A DNA stretch of 64,000 nucleotides, from contig CM001167.1 in assembly GCA_000212915.1 (NCBI GenBank), forward strand, positions 2,927,799 through 2,991,798, written 5' to 3'. The notes under the pieces were generated by a model. The model was not told where the DNA came from and searched no databases. It was given only the letters and a program-made list of their open reading frames with translations. This stretch comes from Bacteroides coprosuis DSM 18011 (GTDB taxonomy: Bacteria > Bacteroidota > Bacteroidia > Bacteroidales > Bacteroidaceae). Shown one piece after another: positions 38,499-46,790 of the stretch. The position numbers and the translations under genes are program-made. The stretch's first letter is position 1. Each line of letters opens with the position of its first letter.

Positions 38499-40136
38499 TT
38501 AATTAGATAGAACTTCAAGTATTTTCTGAGCTGTATCATCGTTAGAGTTAAGCTCTAGTACTTGTTCTGCATATTTCTTAGCAGATTGTTTATCACTATC
38601 TTTTTTATTTGAATCAAATTGATACAGATAATAAATAGATAAATATCTATATCCTTCAACAAGTTTATTAATATTTGAATCTAAGTCATTACTCTTAATT
38701 ACTTCTATCATTTTTAAGTAGTCGTCGTTTGCTAAACCTTTAGACAAGTCAGCATCAAGCAAAGTTTTCACATTGGCTCTCCAATAATAGCCTTGATAAC
38801 TATCAGGAACTAAGTCAATAACCATACTAAATGCTGCTTCTGCCTTTGTGGTATATTCCACTAGTTTAGTCTGGTCTTTTTCAATTTCATCTTTCGAAGC
38901 TTTCACAGCTGCTTGGTAATAAGCAATACCCATTAATAAATAATCAGAAGATTCAGTTTCTTTAGCTAGCTCAATATATCTATCGTATAGCTTACCTGCT
39001 TCAACAAATCGATTCGCATTGACTAGTTTTCCTGTTATATCTTTTAAGACATCTAGCTTTTCAGTATCCAGAGCTATTGCTTTGTCATATTGAACAATGG
39101 CTTTGTCTAAATCTCCATTTTCTCTCAAAATATCTCCATACACAATATAATCATTCGCCAATAATGGTGTTTGTGTATCATCAGGAGAGAGTGCAAATAA
39201 TTTTTCACTGGCATCTAAGGCCTTGTCAAATTTTTTCTGCTTGTCAAAGGTATACATTAATAATCGATTCATCACTCGATTATTGGGATCTACAGCTAAA
39301 ACTTCTTGAATTATTTCGAGAGCTTTTTCGTAATTATCTGTAAAATAGAAAGATGCAGCATAATTTTTCAAATCAGCTAAAGACTGATTATTACTTTGGA
39401 AAAATAGATTATAAGCATCTATTGCTTGTTGATAGAAACCATGGTGGTAATAAATATCAGCAAGATATTTGTTTATTAATGTGTTATTAGGATTGGCTTC
39501 TAAGCCACTTTTCAAAGTATTTATAGACGTTGTAGAATTAGTCGTTTCATAAACTAATGCATTCTTAATATATGCTACTACACAACTAGGATCAAAAGTA
39601 TAAGCTTGTTCATATTGTGAAGCAGCCTCTCCTATATTCCCTTTTTTCAACAAGATATCTCCTCCTAACAAATAAGGTAAAGCAGAATTTTTATCTATAC
39701 TTCTTGCTGCAGACAAAGTGCTTTCTGCATCAGCAATCATATCTACATCCCAGTAAGCTTTAGCTATTTGCACTAAAACCGCAATATCTTTTTTGTTTTT
39801 CTTTTGGATATTCTTTAATTCTTTACTTAACTCTTTAGGTGATGCTTTTTGTTCTATCTTCACTTTGCCAATAGAGCAAAATACAGCATCTGAATCTGCA
39901 TTAATACCTTTATTAAAGTATTCTAATGCTTCACTATTTTTTCCTTCTTTCAAGGCAATCTCACCCAAATAATAATATGAAATATCTGGAGATACACCTT
40001 TTGATCCTTCAAAAAGTTGTTTGGCTGTTGTAAGTTCTCCTAAATTGAAAAGCTCAATACCAGAGTGGTTTTGTGCAAAAGATGTTGCACAAACCAATAA
40101 GCTCACAAGAGAGCAGATAAAATATCTTGTTTTCAT
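38499..40136 (-). CDS. TPR-repeat exported protein
   Basis: 545 residues. A signal peptide (about 1-21, ending SFAQ) is followed by about a dozen tetratricopeptide repeats across almost the whole protein. Repeats are visible as 'PNNTLINKYLADIYYHHGFYQ'-like and 'LDKAIVQYDKAIALD'-like pairs, alternating small residues and aromatics every 34 residues. It is periplasmic or outer-membrane associated and should act as a protein-binding scaffold. It follows the PstS-like gene by 46 bases and lies in the same run as exbB, exbD and tonB, which suggests that it works with the TonB energising machinery. I assign no enzymatic function. Confidence 0.85.
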   Translation of the reverse strand: MKTRYFICSLVSLLVCATSFAQNHSGIELFNLGELTTAKQLFEGSKGVSPDISYYYLGEIALKEGKNSEALEYFNKGINADSDAVFCSIGKVKIEQKASPKELSKELKNIQKKNKKDIAVLVQIAKAYWDVDMIADAESTLSAARSIDKNSALPYLLGGDILLKKGNIGEAASQYEQAYTFDPSCVVAYIKNALVYETTNSTTSINTLKSGLEANPNNTLINKYLADIYYHHGFYQQAIDAYNLFFQSNNQSLADLKNYAASFYFTDNYEKALEIIQEVLAVDPNNRVMNRLLMYTFDKQKKFDKALDASEKLFALSPDDTQTPLLANDYIVYGDILRENGDLDKAIVQYDKAIALDTEKLDVLKDITGKLVNANRFVEAGKLYDRYIELAKETESSDYLLMGIAYYQAAVKASKDEIEKDQTKLVEYTTKAEAAFSMVIDLVPDSYQGYYWRANVKTLLDADLSKGLANDDYLKMIEVIKSNDLDSNINKLVEGYRYLSIYYLYQFDSNKKDSDKQSAKKYAEQVLELNSNDDTAQKILEVLSN

Positions 40137-40182
40137 TTTTAATCTTTTTATAAGTAAGTACTACTCGTTCTTTATTCATTAA

Positions 40183-41208
40183 TTAATCCATCGATTCTGA
40201 AATATTAATAAGTCGGATAGGTCTGTTTGCTGGCAACAATCCCGATTTCAAGATTATCCGTTGCCCTCTATCACTAGCTATAAAATTGTATAAGCCAGTT
40301 GTAAGACCACCAATAGCATCTGTACTCATTATATAAATATCTCTTGTCAAAGGATATCCAGATTCCAAATTTTCCAAAGGTGAATATCTGTGTGCAATTT
40401 CTAATGCCATTTGATACTGATAGGGTTTATAACTATTAGAAGATGTGGCAACATCTCTTCTACTTATACCTACAACAGTAACCTCATCAATAAAACTCAA
40501 ATTACTTTGATCGGAAGGATTGTTTAACCAACCAACCCCTAGTACCCCTATGGCATTGGGATGAGATGCAACATATTCTATAACCATACGATTTGATTTA
40601 ACTTGACTAATATCAACAGATTCAATATCAGCAGAAACAGCTTTAACATTTGAGCCCATTGGCTCATTATTACAAACTGAATCTCGTAAGAAACGAACCG
40701 TACTTGAATTAGGAGTATCAAATAGGACTGATATTTCATTTAATGGAGAATTAGCGTTAATCTCCTTCCATGATTCAATTTTACCAGTGATGACTTTTTG
40801 AACTTGGCTTAGTGTCAACAAAGAATCGGGATTATCTTTATGAATAATTAATGCAACTCCATCAACTGCAACTTTTAATACTCTTAGCCTTTGTTTCTTT
40901 GCTTCTACTCTTGAAATTTCATTCTGAGTCAATTCACGGGTTCCTAAAACCAAACGTACGCTATCTTTCATCAAAAGATCATACACATTTACATCATTCG
41001 TGTAAATAGGAATGATTGACGACTTCTCGTATAATGATTCAAATACGCCAATCTGCTCATCTATGATTGGAGCAAAGCTCTCATCTACTGCTATTTCAAC
41101 AATTCCAGATGTTGGAGTATCAGTTCTTGATACTTTGCGCTGGTTCTTACACGAGGTAAAGCTGATCAACACAACCAATGATAGCAATAAAAATTTCACT
41201 TTTCTCAT
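40183..41208 (-). CDS. PstS-like phosphate-binding-family lipoprotein
   Basis: 341 residues of periplasmic-binding-protein fold, with a lipoprotein signal ending SFTSC (Cys at about residue 20). The sequence resembles the PstS phosphate-binding family: 'GIVEIAVDESFAPIIDEQIG' opens strand 1 (about 35-54), and the region VTGKIESWKEINANSPLNE (about 136-154) matches the binding-cleft segment. No pstC, pstA or pstB genes are adjacent, so it need not serve phosphate ABC transport. In this cluster it lies between the two-TM small gene and the TPR protein, downstream of tonB. A ligand-sensing accessory role for TonB is possible but is inference. Confidence 0.8.
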   Translation of the reverse strand: MRKVKFLLLSLVVLISFTSCKNQRKVSRTDTPTSGIVEIAVDESFAPIIDEQIGVFESLYEKSSIIPIYTNDVNVYDLLMKDSVRLVLGTRELTQNEISRVEAKKQRLRVLKVAVDGVALIIHKDNPDSLLTLSQVQKVITGKIESWKEINANSPLNEISVLFDTPNSSTVRFLRDSVCNNEPMGSNVKAVSADIESVDISQVKSNRMVIEYVASHPNAIGVLGVGWLNNPSDQSNLSFIDEVTVVGISRRDVATSSNSYKPYQYQMALEIAHRYSPLENLESGYPLTRDIYIMSTDAIGGLTTGLYNFIASDRGQRIILKSGLLPANRPIRLINISESMD

Positions 41209-41242
41209 ATCAAATAATATTAAAGGTTTATAGAAAATGACT

Positions 41243-41448
41243 TTAGCGCTGACTCCACAGCCTATATCCTCGATAAATTCCGTACACAGTAAATATGATA
41301 GCCAATACTATCCTCACAGGTCCGGGAATAGCACTCCTTCCAATATATAGAGGTGAAAACACTAATAAATAAGATATCAGTAGATAAGTAGCCGTCATTA
41401 GCAAACCCCATACAAATTTAAAGGATAATGTTTTTTTGCACCTTTCAT
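41243..41448 (-). CDS. Small two-TM protein, apparent -1 frame shift in A7 run
   Basis: The spacer between tonB and the PstS-like gene encodes a small membrane protein too short for a standard ORF list. The frame ending at 41243 reads through two membrane helices, TATYLLISYLLVF and VRIVLAIIFTVYGIY, and finishes RGYRLWSQR. In that frame the first ATG is at 41396-41398, giving 51 residues and cutting into the first helix. The residues upstream of it (LSFKFVWGLL) look like genuine coding sequence, and a good ATG lies at 41446-41448 in another frame. Its reading, MKGAKK, meets an A7 run (plus T7 at 41431-41437). A one-base backward shift there joins the two frames into a 68-residue protein. See findings. 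Confidence 0.6.
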
Positions 41449-41471
41449 TACAAATGAATTAATTTAATTTA

Positions 41472-41516
41472 AAAGAGAGAGATGCTAATATTAAAGCAGT
41501 TTAAAACTCTCTCTTT
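41472..41516 (-). terminator. Weak hairpin between tonB and the two-TM gene
   Basis: A 10-bp stem AAAGAGAGAG / CTCTCTCTTT plus inner TGCT / AGCA, starting 7 bases after the tonB stop. On the minus strand the 3' arm ends in only four T residues, so it may act as a partial terminator or an mRNA-stabilising hairpin that lowers expression of the distal genes. Confidence 0.5.
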
Positions 41517-41522
41517 ATTTTA

Positions 41523-42353
41523 TTATTTCAACTTAAATGTTACAGGTAGTGTGAAATATACAGGTACTGCTACACCACCCTGTTTACCTGGAAGCCATTT
41601 TGGCATTGACTTAACAACTCTTACAGCCTCTTTATCACAAGCAGCATCGAAACCACGTACTACAGTTACATCTGAGATTGCTCCTGTCTTTGATACTACG
41701 AATCGAACGATTACACGTCCTTGAACTCCGTTCTCTTGAGCAACTGTTGGGTACTTGATATTTTTTGACAAATACTTCATTAGCTCTTCAACTCCTCCAG
41801 GATAAGCTGGAGCTTGTTCAACTACTTCAAAAGGCTTTTCGGCCACTTCTTCTCCAACAATCACCTTATGTTGCTCTAGTTCAGCAATATCCACTCCTAA
41901 CTTTTCATCTGTTCCTTTTACATCGGCAACTGATATTTGTAATTTAGAAGTTTGTACTTCCTCTTGAGTTTTCATTTCGTCTTGATCCGTAACATCTTCA
42001 TCTTTAGCAATTACGGGTGGAACAAACTGAATAGTTGATTTCAGAGGAGGTGGTGGAGGTGCTACCTCTTGTTTTATTATATTTTCTTCAGGAACTTGTT
42101 CCTCTATTGGTATATTAGAAAGTTCCACGGTCTCCTCCATCGGACCTAAGTTCTTTGCTGTTTTACTTTTCACAACACTATATATACGAGGTATAAGTGC
42201 AACTAGAATAGTACAAAGAATGATTATCAAGAATGCGGTAAAATGCCTTTTAGAAGAGCTCTGGCGCAAACGATATGCCCCATATTTTTTGTTCTTCTGT
42301 TCAAAGACCATGTCACACCATTCTTTGGAGTTTATATTGACATCTTTTAACAT
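41523..42353 (-). CDS. tonB: Energy transducer TonB
   Basis: Carries proton-motive energy from ExbB/ExbD to outer-membrane receptors. The 276 residues comprise a cytoplasmic start of about 35 residues, unusually long, with the MFEQKNKKYGAYRLR segment typical of Bacteroidota TonB; one membrane helix (about 38-57); a periplasmic Pro/Glu/Val-rich spacer (about 75-180, including VAPPPPPLK); and a C-terminal TonB domain (about 185-276) with YPGGVEELMKYLSKNIKYP and the VQGRVIVRFVVSKTG strand. The TM segment carries the usual Ser/His-poor pattern. It follows two exbD genes, with 23 bases to the second. At least one TonB-dependent receptor lies in the window (60123). Confidence 0.96.
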   Translation of the reverse strand: MLKDVNINSKEWCDMVFEQKNKKYGAYRLRQSSSKRHFTAFLIIILCTILVALIPRIYSVVKSKTAKNLGPMEETVELSNIPIEEQVPEENIIKQEVAPPPPPLKSTIQFVPPVIAKDEDVTDQDEMKTQEEVQTSKLQISVADVKGTDEKLGVDIAELEQHKVIVGEEVAEKPFEVVEQAPAYPGGVEELMKYLSKNIKYPTVAQENGVQGRVIVRFVVSKTGAISDVTVVRGFDAACDKEAVRVVKSMPKWLPGKQGGVAVPVYFTLPVTFKLK

Positions 42354-42376
42354 AGCATTTAATTTTAGAATAATTA

Positions 42377-43060
42377 TTAATTTTGAGGAGCTAGATTCTC
42401 TGCACCAAAACCACCTTGGGTTTTTAGGTTCTCAATTAAGAAGTAATCTCCGTCAGTCATATCTACGATAGCATATTTACCAATACTGCAAATTTCCATT
42501 TCATCTAATGCATCAACTAGATTTTTGTAATTGGAATGCTCTGTAGGTTTAATTATTACAGTTAAAGCGTCTTTGTCTCCTTTAATTTTATTTCTGCGTT
42601 CTTTAAACTCGTCTTCAGACATACGATTTCCTTTTTCACGTTTTTCTGTCTTTAGTTCTCTCATATCACGAACTGCATCTATATTACGTTCCAAAAGAAT
42701 ATCTCTTAAGCCTTCATTGGAGGTACTGGTAGAGAACGTAGTTTCTTTTAGCGTATTATAATCTGAATACGCTTCTTCGTCCAGTTTACCTAAGTAGTAA
42801 TAAACTTTGTTATCTTCACCTAAGAGTAGAGTTATTGCCTTTGACTCTTTTACTTTAGGTGTCTGGGACTCATCCATTATTTGATCTGTAGGCATCGCTA
42901 TATCCATCACTTGAGGTTTTGATAATGTACTACAAAGCATAAAGAATGTAATGAGCAACATGTTCATATCTACCATCGGTGTAAAGTCAACACGTAATGT
43001 TTGCTTTTGAGGCTTACCTTTCTTAGAACCTCCACCTTTACTGGTATCTATACTTGCCAT
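42377..43060 (-). CDS. exbD: ExbD/TolR-family biopolymer transport protein (second copy)
   Basis: A proton-channel partner of ExbB. The 227 residues have one N-terminal membrane helix carrying the essential aspartate in DFTPMVDMNMLLITFFMLC (about 25-43), and a periplasmic domain. A charged insert with a Lys/Arg/Glu-rich coiled region (about 105-160) makes it longer than the 140-residue E. coli ExbD. It follows the first exbD gene by 23 bases. Two unlike ExbD proteins in tandem are usual in this type of Bacteroidota cluster and may form heteromeric complexes. Confidence 0.93.
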   Translation of the reverse strand: MASIDTSKGGGSKKGKPQKQTLRVDFTPMVDMNMLLITFFMLCSTLSKPQVMDIAMPTDQIMDESQTPKVKESKAITLLLGEDNKVYYYLGKLDEEAYSDYNTLKETTFSTSTSNEGLRDILLERNIDAVRDMRELKTEKREKGNRMSEDEFKERRNKIKGDKDALTVIIKPTEHSNYKNLVDALDEMEICSIGKYAIVDMTDGDYFLIENLKTQGGFGAENLAPQN

Positions 43061-43083
43061 ATTCTTATTTTTTTATATTTATA

Positions 43084-43689
43084 TTAAAAACCATCAGGTG
43101 CTCCTTTTAATACGGTAACCAAACTATAACGATTGGCTTTAATCTTAACCAAATCCTTCATTACCTTTTCTACAATAGGGTATGGAGTAGTTTGATCTGC
43201 TTTTAGCGTAATTTTCATATCAGAGTCAATGTCTCTTGCTATTTGAATCCAATCCGTTAATTGGTTACTTATACTGTCTGAAGGAATACCATACTGCCTC
43301 ATATGAGCATCTTGATCGGACATCGGTAAGTCGAGTAATGCAGGTAACCTACTAATAGGTACTCCTATATAAGGCTGTTCTACAAATACTTTCTTTTGTT
43401 GATCACTGAATGTTACACCATACTGCTTTGACATTCTATCTAGTGCCTCAAGCTTTACTTCGGGTCTATCAATATTCAAATAAACTTTTCCTTTCAAGTC
43501 TATCAGTATATTCATCACATTATAATCTGGAACCTTGATATCTTTTACAGAAGCAGGAGCATTAATACCTGTTACTGGTTCTTTGGGTAAAAAGGTTGAT
43601 GTTAACATGAAGAAAGTAAGCAAGAGAACAGTAACATCACTCATCGCTGTCATGTCAATGAATACATCATGTTTCTTTACTTTTGCCAT
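43084..43689 (-). CDS. exbD: ExbD/TolR-family biopolymer transport protein (first copy)
   Basis: 201 residues with one membrane helix, FIDMTAMSDVTVLLLTFFML (about 10-29), bearing the channel aspartate (TAMSD), and a periplasmic domain of about 160 residues that ends in the typical TolR fold with KITLKADQTTPYPIV (about 159-173). It lies 87 bases after exbB and 23 bases before the second exbD. The two ExbD proteins share the TM aspartate but little else, so they probably have distinct partners or surfaces. Confidence 0.93.
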   Translation of the reverse strand: MAKVKKHDVFIDMTAMSDVTVLLLTFFMLTSTFLPKEPVTGINAPASVKDIKVPDYNVMNILIDLKGKVYLNIDRPEVKLEALDRMSKQYGVTFSDQQKKVFVEQPYIGVPISRLPALLDLPMSDQDAHMRQYGIPSDSISNQLTDWIQIARDIDSDMKITLKADQTTPYPIVEKVMKDLVKIKANRYSLVTVLKGAPDGF

Positions 43690-43776
43690 AATCTTCTTTT
43701 TTTAGTTGAGGGAGAAAGGAATGAACCAACATCTCCCTATTAGAGAATTATTTTTAGATAAAAGTATTGGATAAAA

Positions 43777-44490
43777 TTATTTTGTAATACCACCATGTGT
43801 TTTTACAAATGCTTGTCCAATAGCAAAGCCAACTTCATCTACAGCATCAGTAATAGATTGTACACGACCTGAGAAGTAAGTATAGGTAATGATAGCTACA
43901 GCACCCGTACCAATACCCATAGCTGTATTCATCAGTGCTTCAGAGATACCTACTGCAAGAGCTGTTGAATCTGGAGCTCCTTCATTACCCATAGCCGCAA
44001 ACGAACGAATCATACCAAGTACTGTACCAAATAGTCCGAATAGAGTACCTAAACTTGAAATAGCTGCAATGATATTTAAGTTCTTTTCCAAGTATGGAAG
44101 TTCAAGAGTTGTAGCTTCGTCAATTTCTTTTTGAATAAGCCCAGCTTTTTCAACATTTGTCAAGTCGTCAATACTTTCTACATCTCTGTATCTTACTAAA
44201 CCAGCTTTCAAAATATTCGCAACAGAACCTTTTTGTTCATCACAAAGTTTTTCTACACCTTCGATGTCGCCTTCTTCTAGTTTCTTATTTGCATTGATAA
44301 CAAATTGAGCTACCTTACCTTTTCCACTTGCTCTACTCATCGCAAATAATCTTTCAACAGATAAAGTTAAAACAGTAAGTAAAAGAGTAATAACGATTGG
44401 GATTACATAACCACCTTGGTATAAAGTACCAAAAACATCGCCAGGAAGTGGATGACCTTTTTCATCGAAGTGACTTGCATCTCCACACAC
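43777..44490 (-). CDS. exbB: ExbB/TolQ/MotA proton-channel protein (start disputed)
   Basis: The inner-membrane proton channel of the TonB system. The uninterrupted frame from the GTG at 44490 gives 237 residues with three helices, VIPIVITLLLTVLTLSVERL (about 30-49), an internal pair with AISSLGTLFGLFGTVLGMI (about 140-158), and MNTAMGIGTGAVAIITYTYF (about 183-202), plus the CGDASHFDEKGHPLPG opening. In this frame, 105 bases upstream as far as 44595 also look coding, with a fourth membrane helix, but a TGA interrupts them at codon 9 (see the next entry). The GTG start would drop that first helix. Bacteroidota ExbB proteins of this type are usually about 270 residues, which fits the longer reading. 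Confidence 0.85.
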   Translation of the reverse strand: MCGDASHFDEKGHPLPGDVFGTLYQGGYVIPIVITLLLTVLTLSVERLFAMSRASGKGKVAQFVINANKKLEEGDIEGVEKLCDEQKGSVANILKAGLVRYRDVESIDDLTNVEKAGLIQKEIDEATTLELPYLEKNLNIIAAISSLGTLFGLFGTVLGMIRSFAAMGNEGAPDSTALAVGISEALMNTAMGIGTGAVAIITYTYFSGRVQSITDAVDEVGFAIGQAFVKTHGGITK

Positions 44491-44595
44491 GTAAAAGAAG
44501 AATAAACCAGCTATAATAGCACATCCTAAAATAATCCAAGCAGCAGAAATACCGTTAGAATTAGATTTTCATTTTTGTAGTTTTCTTGTTTTCAT
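44491..44595 (-). other. exbB: Upstream coding extension of exbB with in-frame TGA
   Basis: Read on the minus strand from the ATG at 44593-44595, eight codons (MKTRKLQK) are followed by TGA at 44569-44571. Then 26 codons run in the same frame into the GTG start of the ExbB entry: KSNSNGISAAWIILGC and the hydrophobic AIIAGLFFFYV. The segment has a normal signal-like membrane helix and no other stop. It is either a real nonsense mutation, a sequence error, or a readthrough/re-initiation site. Confidence 0.75.
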
Positions 44596-45082
44596 AATTT
44601 CAATAAATTAAATGTATATAATTGATTAATAGCTAAATAACTCTAAACAACAAGTTCAGAAACTAACTTATAAAATCTGTTTCATCCTCTGGAGGAAACA
44701 ACTTGTATGTTACATTTAAGCTAAGGAAACCTTCTACCAAACAGTAGCTTCTTAAAAGAGCTAACTATCTCTAAATAGATTTTCTATGCTTCTTTTCACA
44801 TACCTAGTATTATATATTATTGAAGACATGACATATGGGAGCTCACCTCTTTTTTTATATAATAGTTCACCAAGGGTTTAAGTGAACATCAGCTCGAGTA
44901 TGTATGATTGTGGATAGACATAGATCCACAACTATAACATAAAGGAACTAATCTTTCTTATGACAAATATCTATTTGCAAAATCTTAGCGAGAAGAGATA
45001 CATAATTCTTTTATGTTCAATCTATGATCTTCTTTAGGGTTCGGATTCTCATAAATATTTTCTCGTGTTGATATCACATCAG

Positions 45083-45112
45083 CAAATGTAATAAATAATA
45101 TTTCTCACACAA
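45083..45112 (-). promoter_or_regulatory. Predicted promoter of the exbB-tonB cluster
   Basis: On the minus strand TTG (45110-45112), a 19-base spacer and TACATTTG (45083-45090) form a good Bacteroidota promoter. It would give a leader of about 480 bases before the exbB ATG. Confidence 0.6.
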
Positions 45113-45319
45113 TTCACTCTCAAAATCAGGATCTCACTAGAAGAATTTACAATTCACATTAATTTACAAATAATCCTGTTTTTGCTAATTGAATACTTTT
45201 CTTGTACAATTTAAAAATAGAATAAAAGACCAATTCATTTGAGCGATTTTAGACATAACTTATATCCGAGAATATATATAAAATAGAGATAAGAACCCCC
45301 TATAAGGCATTTTTAAAAT

Positions 45320-45380
45320 AAAAACGGGTAAATTTTAAACATTAACCGATAAAAAATAAACCTGTTTTTTCTCGGTTAAT
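45320..45380. other. Overlapping, mutually exclusive hairpins (possible structured RNA or decayed element)
   Basis: AAAAACGGGT (45320-45329) pairs with ACCTGTTTTT (45360-45369), and ATTAACCGA (45341-45349) pairs with TCGGTTAAT (45372-45380). The arms cross, so they can form either a pseudoknot or two alternative hairpins. On the minus strand a TATGTTTG -7 element (45388-45395) lies directly before it. Confidence 0.4.
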
Positions 45381-45820
45381 TATTTTACAAACATAATCTG
45401 TTTTATTTTAATGCTCATTTTAAAATTCATAATTAGCAACAAAAAGGACTAATTACCCCTATAGGTAGCAACAATTTTTCATCACTCAAATTTCTCCTAG
45501 TTGTATGCGTATAAACTGTTAAAATTGATACCCTGTTTGATTGTTAATTTATGTATATATGCTCATTTCTTAATGATTGTTAAAATGAAAAATAAAGCAC
45601 AATTGAAACACAAATGAAAAATGAAAAGGCAAATCTTACAGATAAGAGTGTGTTTATCAATCTGTTTTTTAGGAATAAAATCTAGTGCTTAGGCATCTAT
45701 TCAAACAGAAACCACTCCTATTATCACTTTATAGCTCACGAATTCTCTTTTCAAGAAGATAGAATTTAGACTTCAAATCTGATGAGAAAAAGGATTATAG
45801 ATAGAATCAAACTATTACTT

Positions 45821-45875
45821 TGACACCGACATGATGATACTCTGACACCGACATGACGATTACATGTCGGTGTCA
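45821..45875. repeat. Intergenic 13-bp repeat cluster, locus D (three exact copies)
   Basis: TGACACCGACATG is exact at 45821-45833 and 45843-45855 (22 bp apart), and CATGTCGGTGTCA is exact at 45863-45875 (20 bp after the second). The last two form a perfect 13-bp stem with a 7-base loop. The cluster lies in the 1.4-kb gene-free spacer, about 100 bases beyond the cytidylate-kinase-like terminator. Confidence 0.9.
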
Positions 45876-45973
45876 GAATATATCTCAAACCCTTTCATTA
45901 CTACATTTATTTAAAGACATACAGAGAATAGGATTTATTAGTCAGAACTGTACCTCAGATAATAGAAATGCGC

Positions 45974-46024
45974 AAAAAAAGGAGGATAATGAGTAATTTG
46001 ATTCTTTTACTCATTATCCTCCTT
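45974..46024 (-). terminator. Terminator of the cytidylate-kinase-like gene
   Basis: An 18-bp perfect stem (45979-45996 with 46007-46024) with a 10-base loop. On the minus strand it ends in a run of eight T. The strongest terminator in the window. Confidence 0.95.
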
Positions 46025-46063
46025 CTAATAAAATATAGAATATTAGTGGATTCTAATCCTTAT

Positions 46064-46693
46064 TTATTTCAACTGAAATTTGTGTTTTATAAAGTTTTCG
46101 ATAAAATCAACCGTTCCATCTAATCCAAACAAAGAAGAATTGATGCATAAATCATAAGTCTTGGCAGCTCCCCATGTATTATAGCTATAATAGTTGTAGT
46201 ACTGAGATCTACCTTTATCAGCCTTAATCATCATTTCTTCGGCTTCGTCTTTTGATATATTGTGTCTTTGACAAAGCCTATCTACTCGGTCATCATGAGG
46301 AGAAGAGATAAAGATACTCACGCAATTGGGATGGTTTCTTAAAATATAATCAGCACACCGACCAACAAAAATACAAGAATGCTTCTCCGCTAACTCTCTA
46401 ATCACATCACTCTGTATTTTAAAGAGAGCATCATTACTTAAAAAATTAGAAGGTACAACACCATCACCTATAAAAGGATAACGCATAGCAAAGAAAGAGC
46501 CCCAACGTGTTTGTGATGCTTTTTCATCAGCCTTTTCAAAAAACTCTTTACACAAGCCACTTTCTTGAGCAGCTATTTCAATAAGCTTTCTATCGTAAAA
46601 CTCAAAATTTAAGTGCTCGGATAGCTTTTGACCTATGTCTCGACCACCACTACCTAGTTCTCGACCAATATTTATGATATAATTTTGTTTCAT
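46064..46693 (-). CDS. Cytidylate-kinase-like family protein
   Basis: 209 residues with the P-loop-type opening of the cytidylate-kinase-like group: INIGRELGSGGRDIGQKLSE (about residues 6-25), followed by YDRKLIEIAA (about 34-43). Later segments FVGRCADYILR (about 103-113) and the mobile region SSPHDDRVDRLCQRHNISKDEAE (about 119-140) agree with the family. This family is common in Bacteroidales and Clostridia and differs from the canonical Cmk. The substrate is not proven here. It follows a MATE transporter gene by 97 bases on the same strand and probably forms a two-gene operon with it. Confidence 0.85.
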   Translation of the reverse strand: MKQNYIINIGRELGSGGRDIGQKLSEHLNFEFYDRKLIEIAAQESGLCKEFFEKADEKASQTRWGSFFAMRYPFIGDGVVPSNFLSNDALFKIQSDVIRELAEKHSCIFVGRCADYILRNHPNCVSIFISSPHDDRVDRLCQRHNISKDEAEEMMIKADKGRSQYYNYYSYNTWGAAKTYDLCINSSLFGLDGTVDFIENFIKHKFQLK

Positions 46694-46790
46694 GGTATTT
46701 TGAATAGTATTAAAAAGATAACAATCTACCTTATCTACAAGTTCTTTTGTTACTTAAGTATTTAGATGTTTTTCAATGCATATTTATGAA

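Larger units (their letters stand above)
44596..46063. other. 1.4-kb spacer without a recognisable gene
   Basis: AT-rich, with no open frame of 60 codons or more in any frame. It holds small dyads (GTTCAC/GTGAAC at 44865-44888; TGTGGAT/ATCCACA at 44909-44930), the exbB promoter (45083-45112), a crossing pair of hairpin arms (45320-45380), repeat locus D (45821-45875) and the terminator of the cytidylate-kinase-like gene (45974-46024). No tRNA, rRNA or known riboswitch is evident. Confidence 0.6.

Noticed and set aside
44569..44571. The TGA in exbB as a selenocysteine codon
   Set aside because: The position is a hydrophilic N-terminal tail with no catalytic role, and no SECIS-like hairpin follows. 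Error, nonsense or readthrough is more likely.
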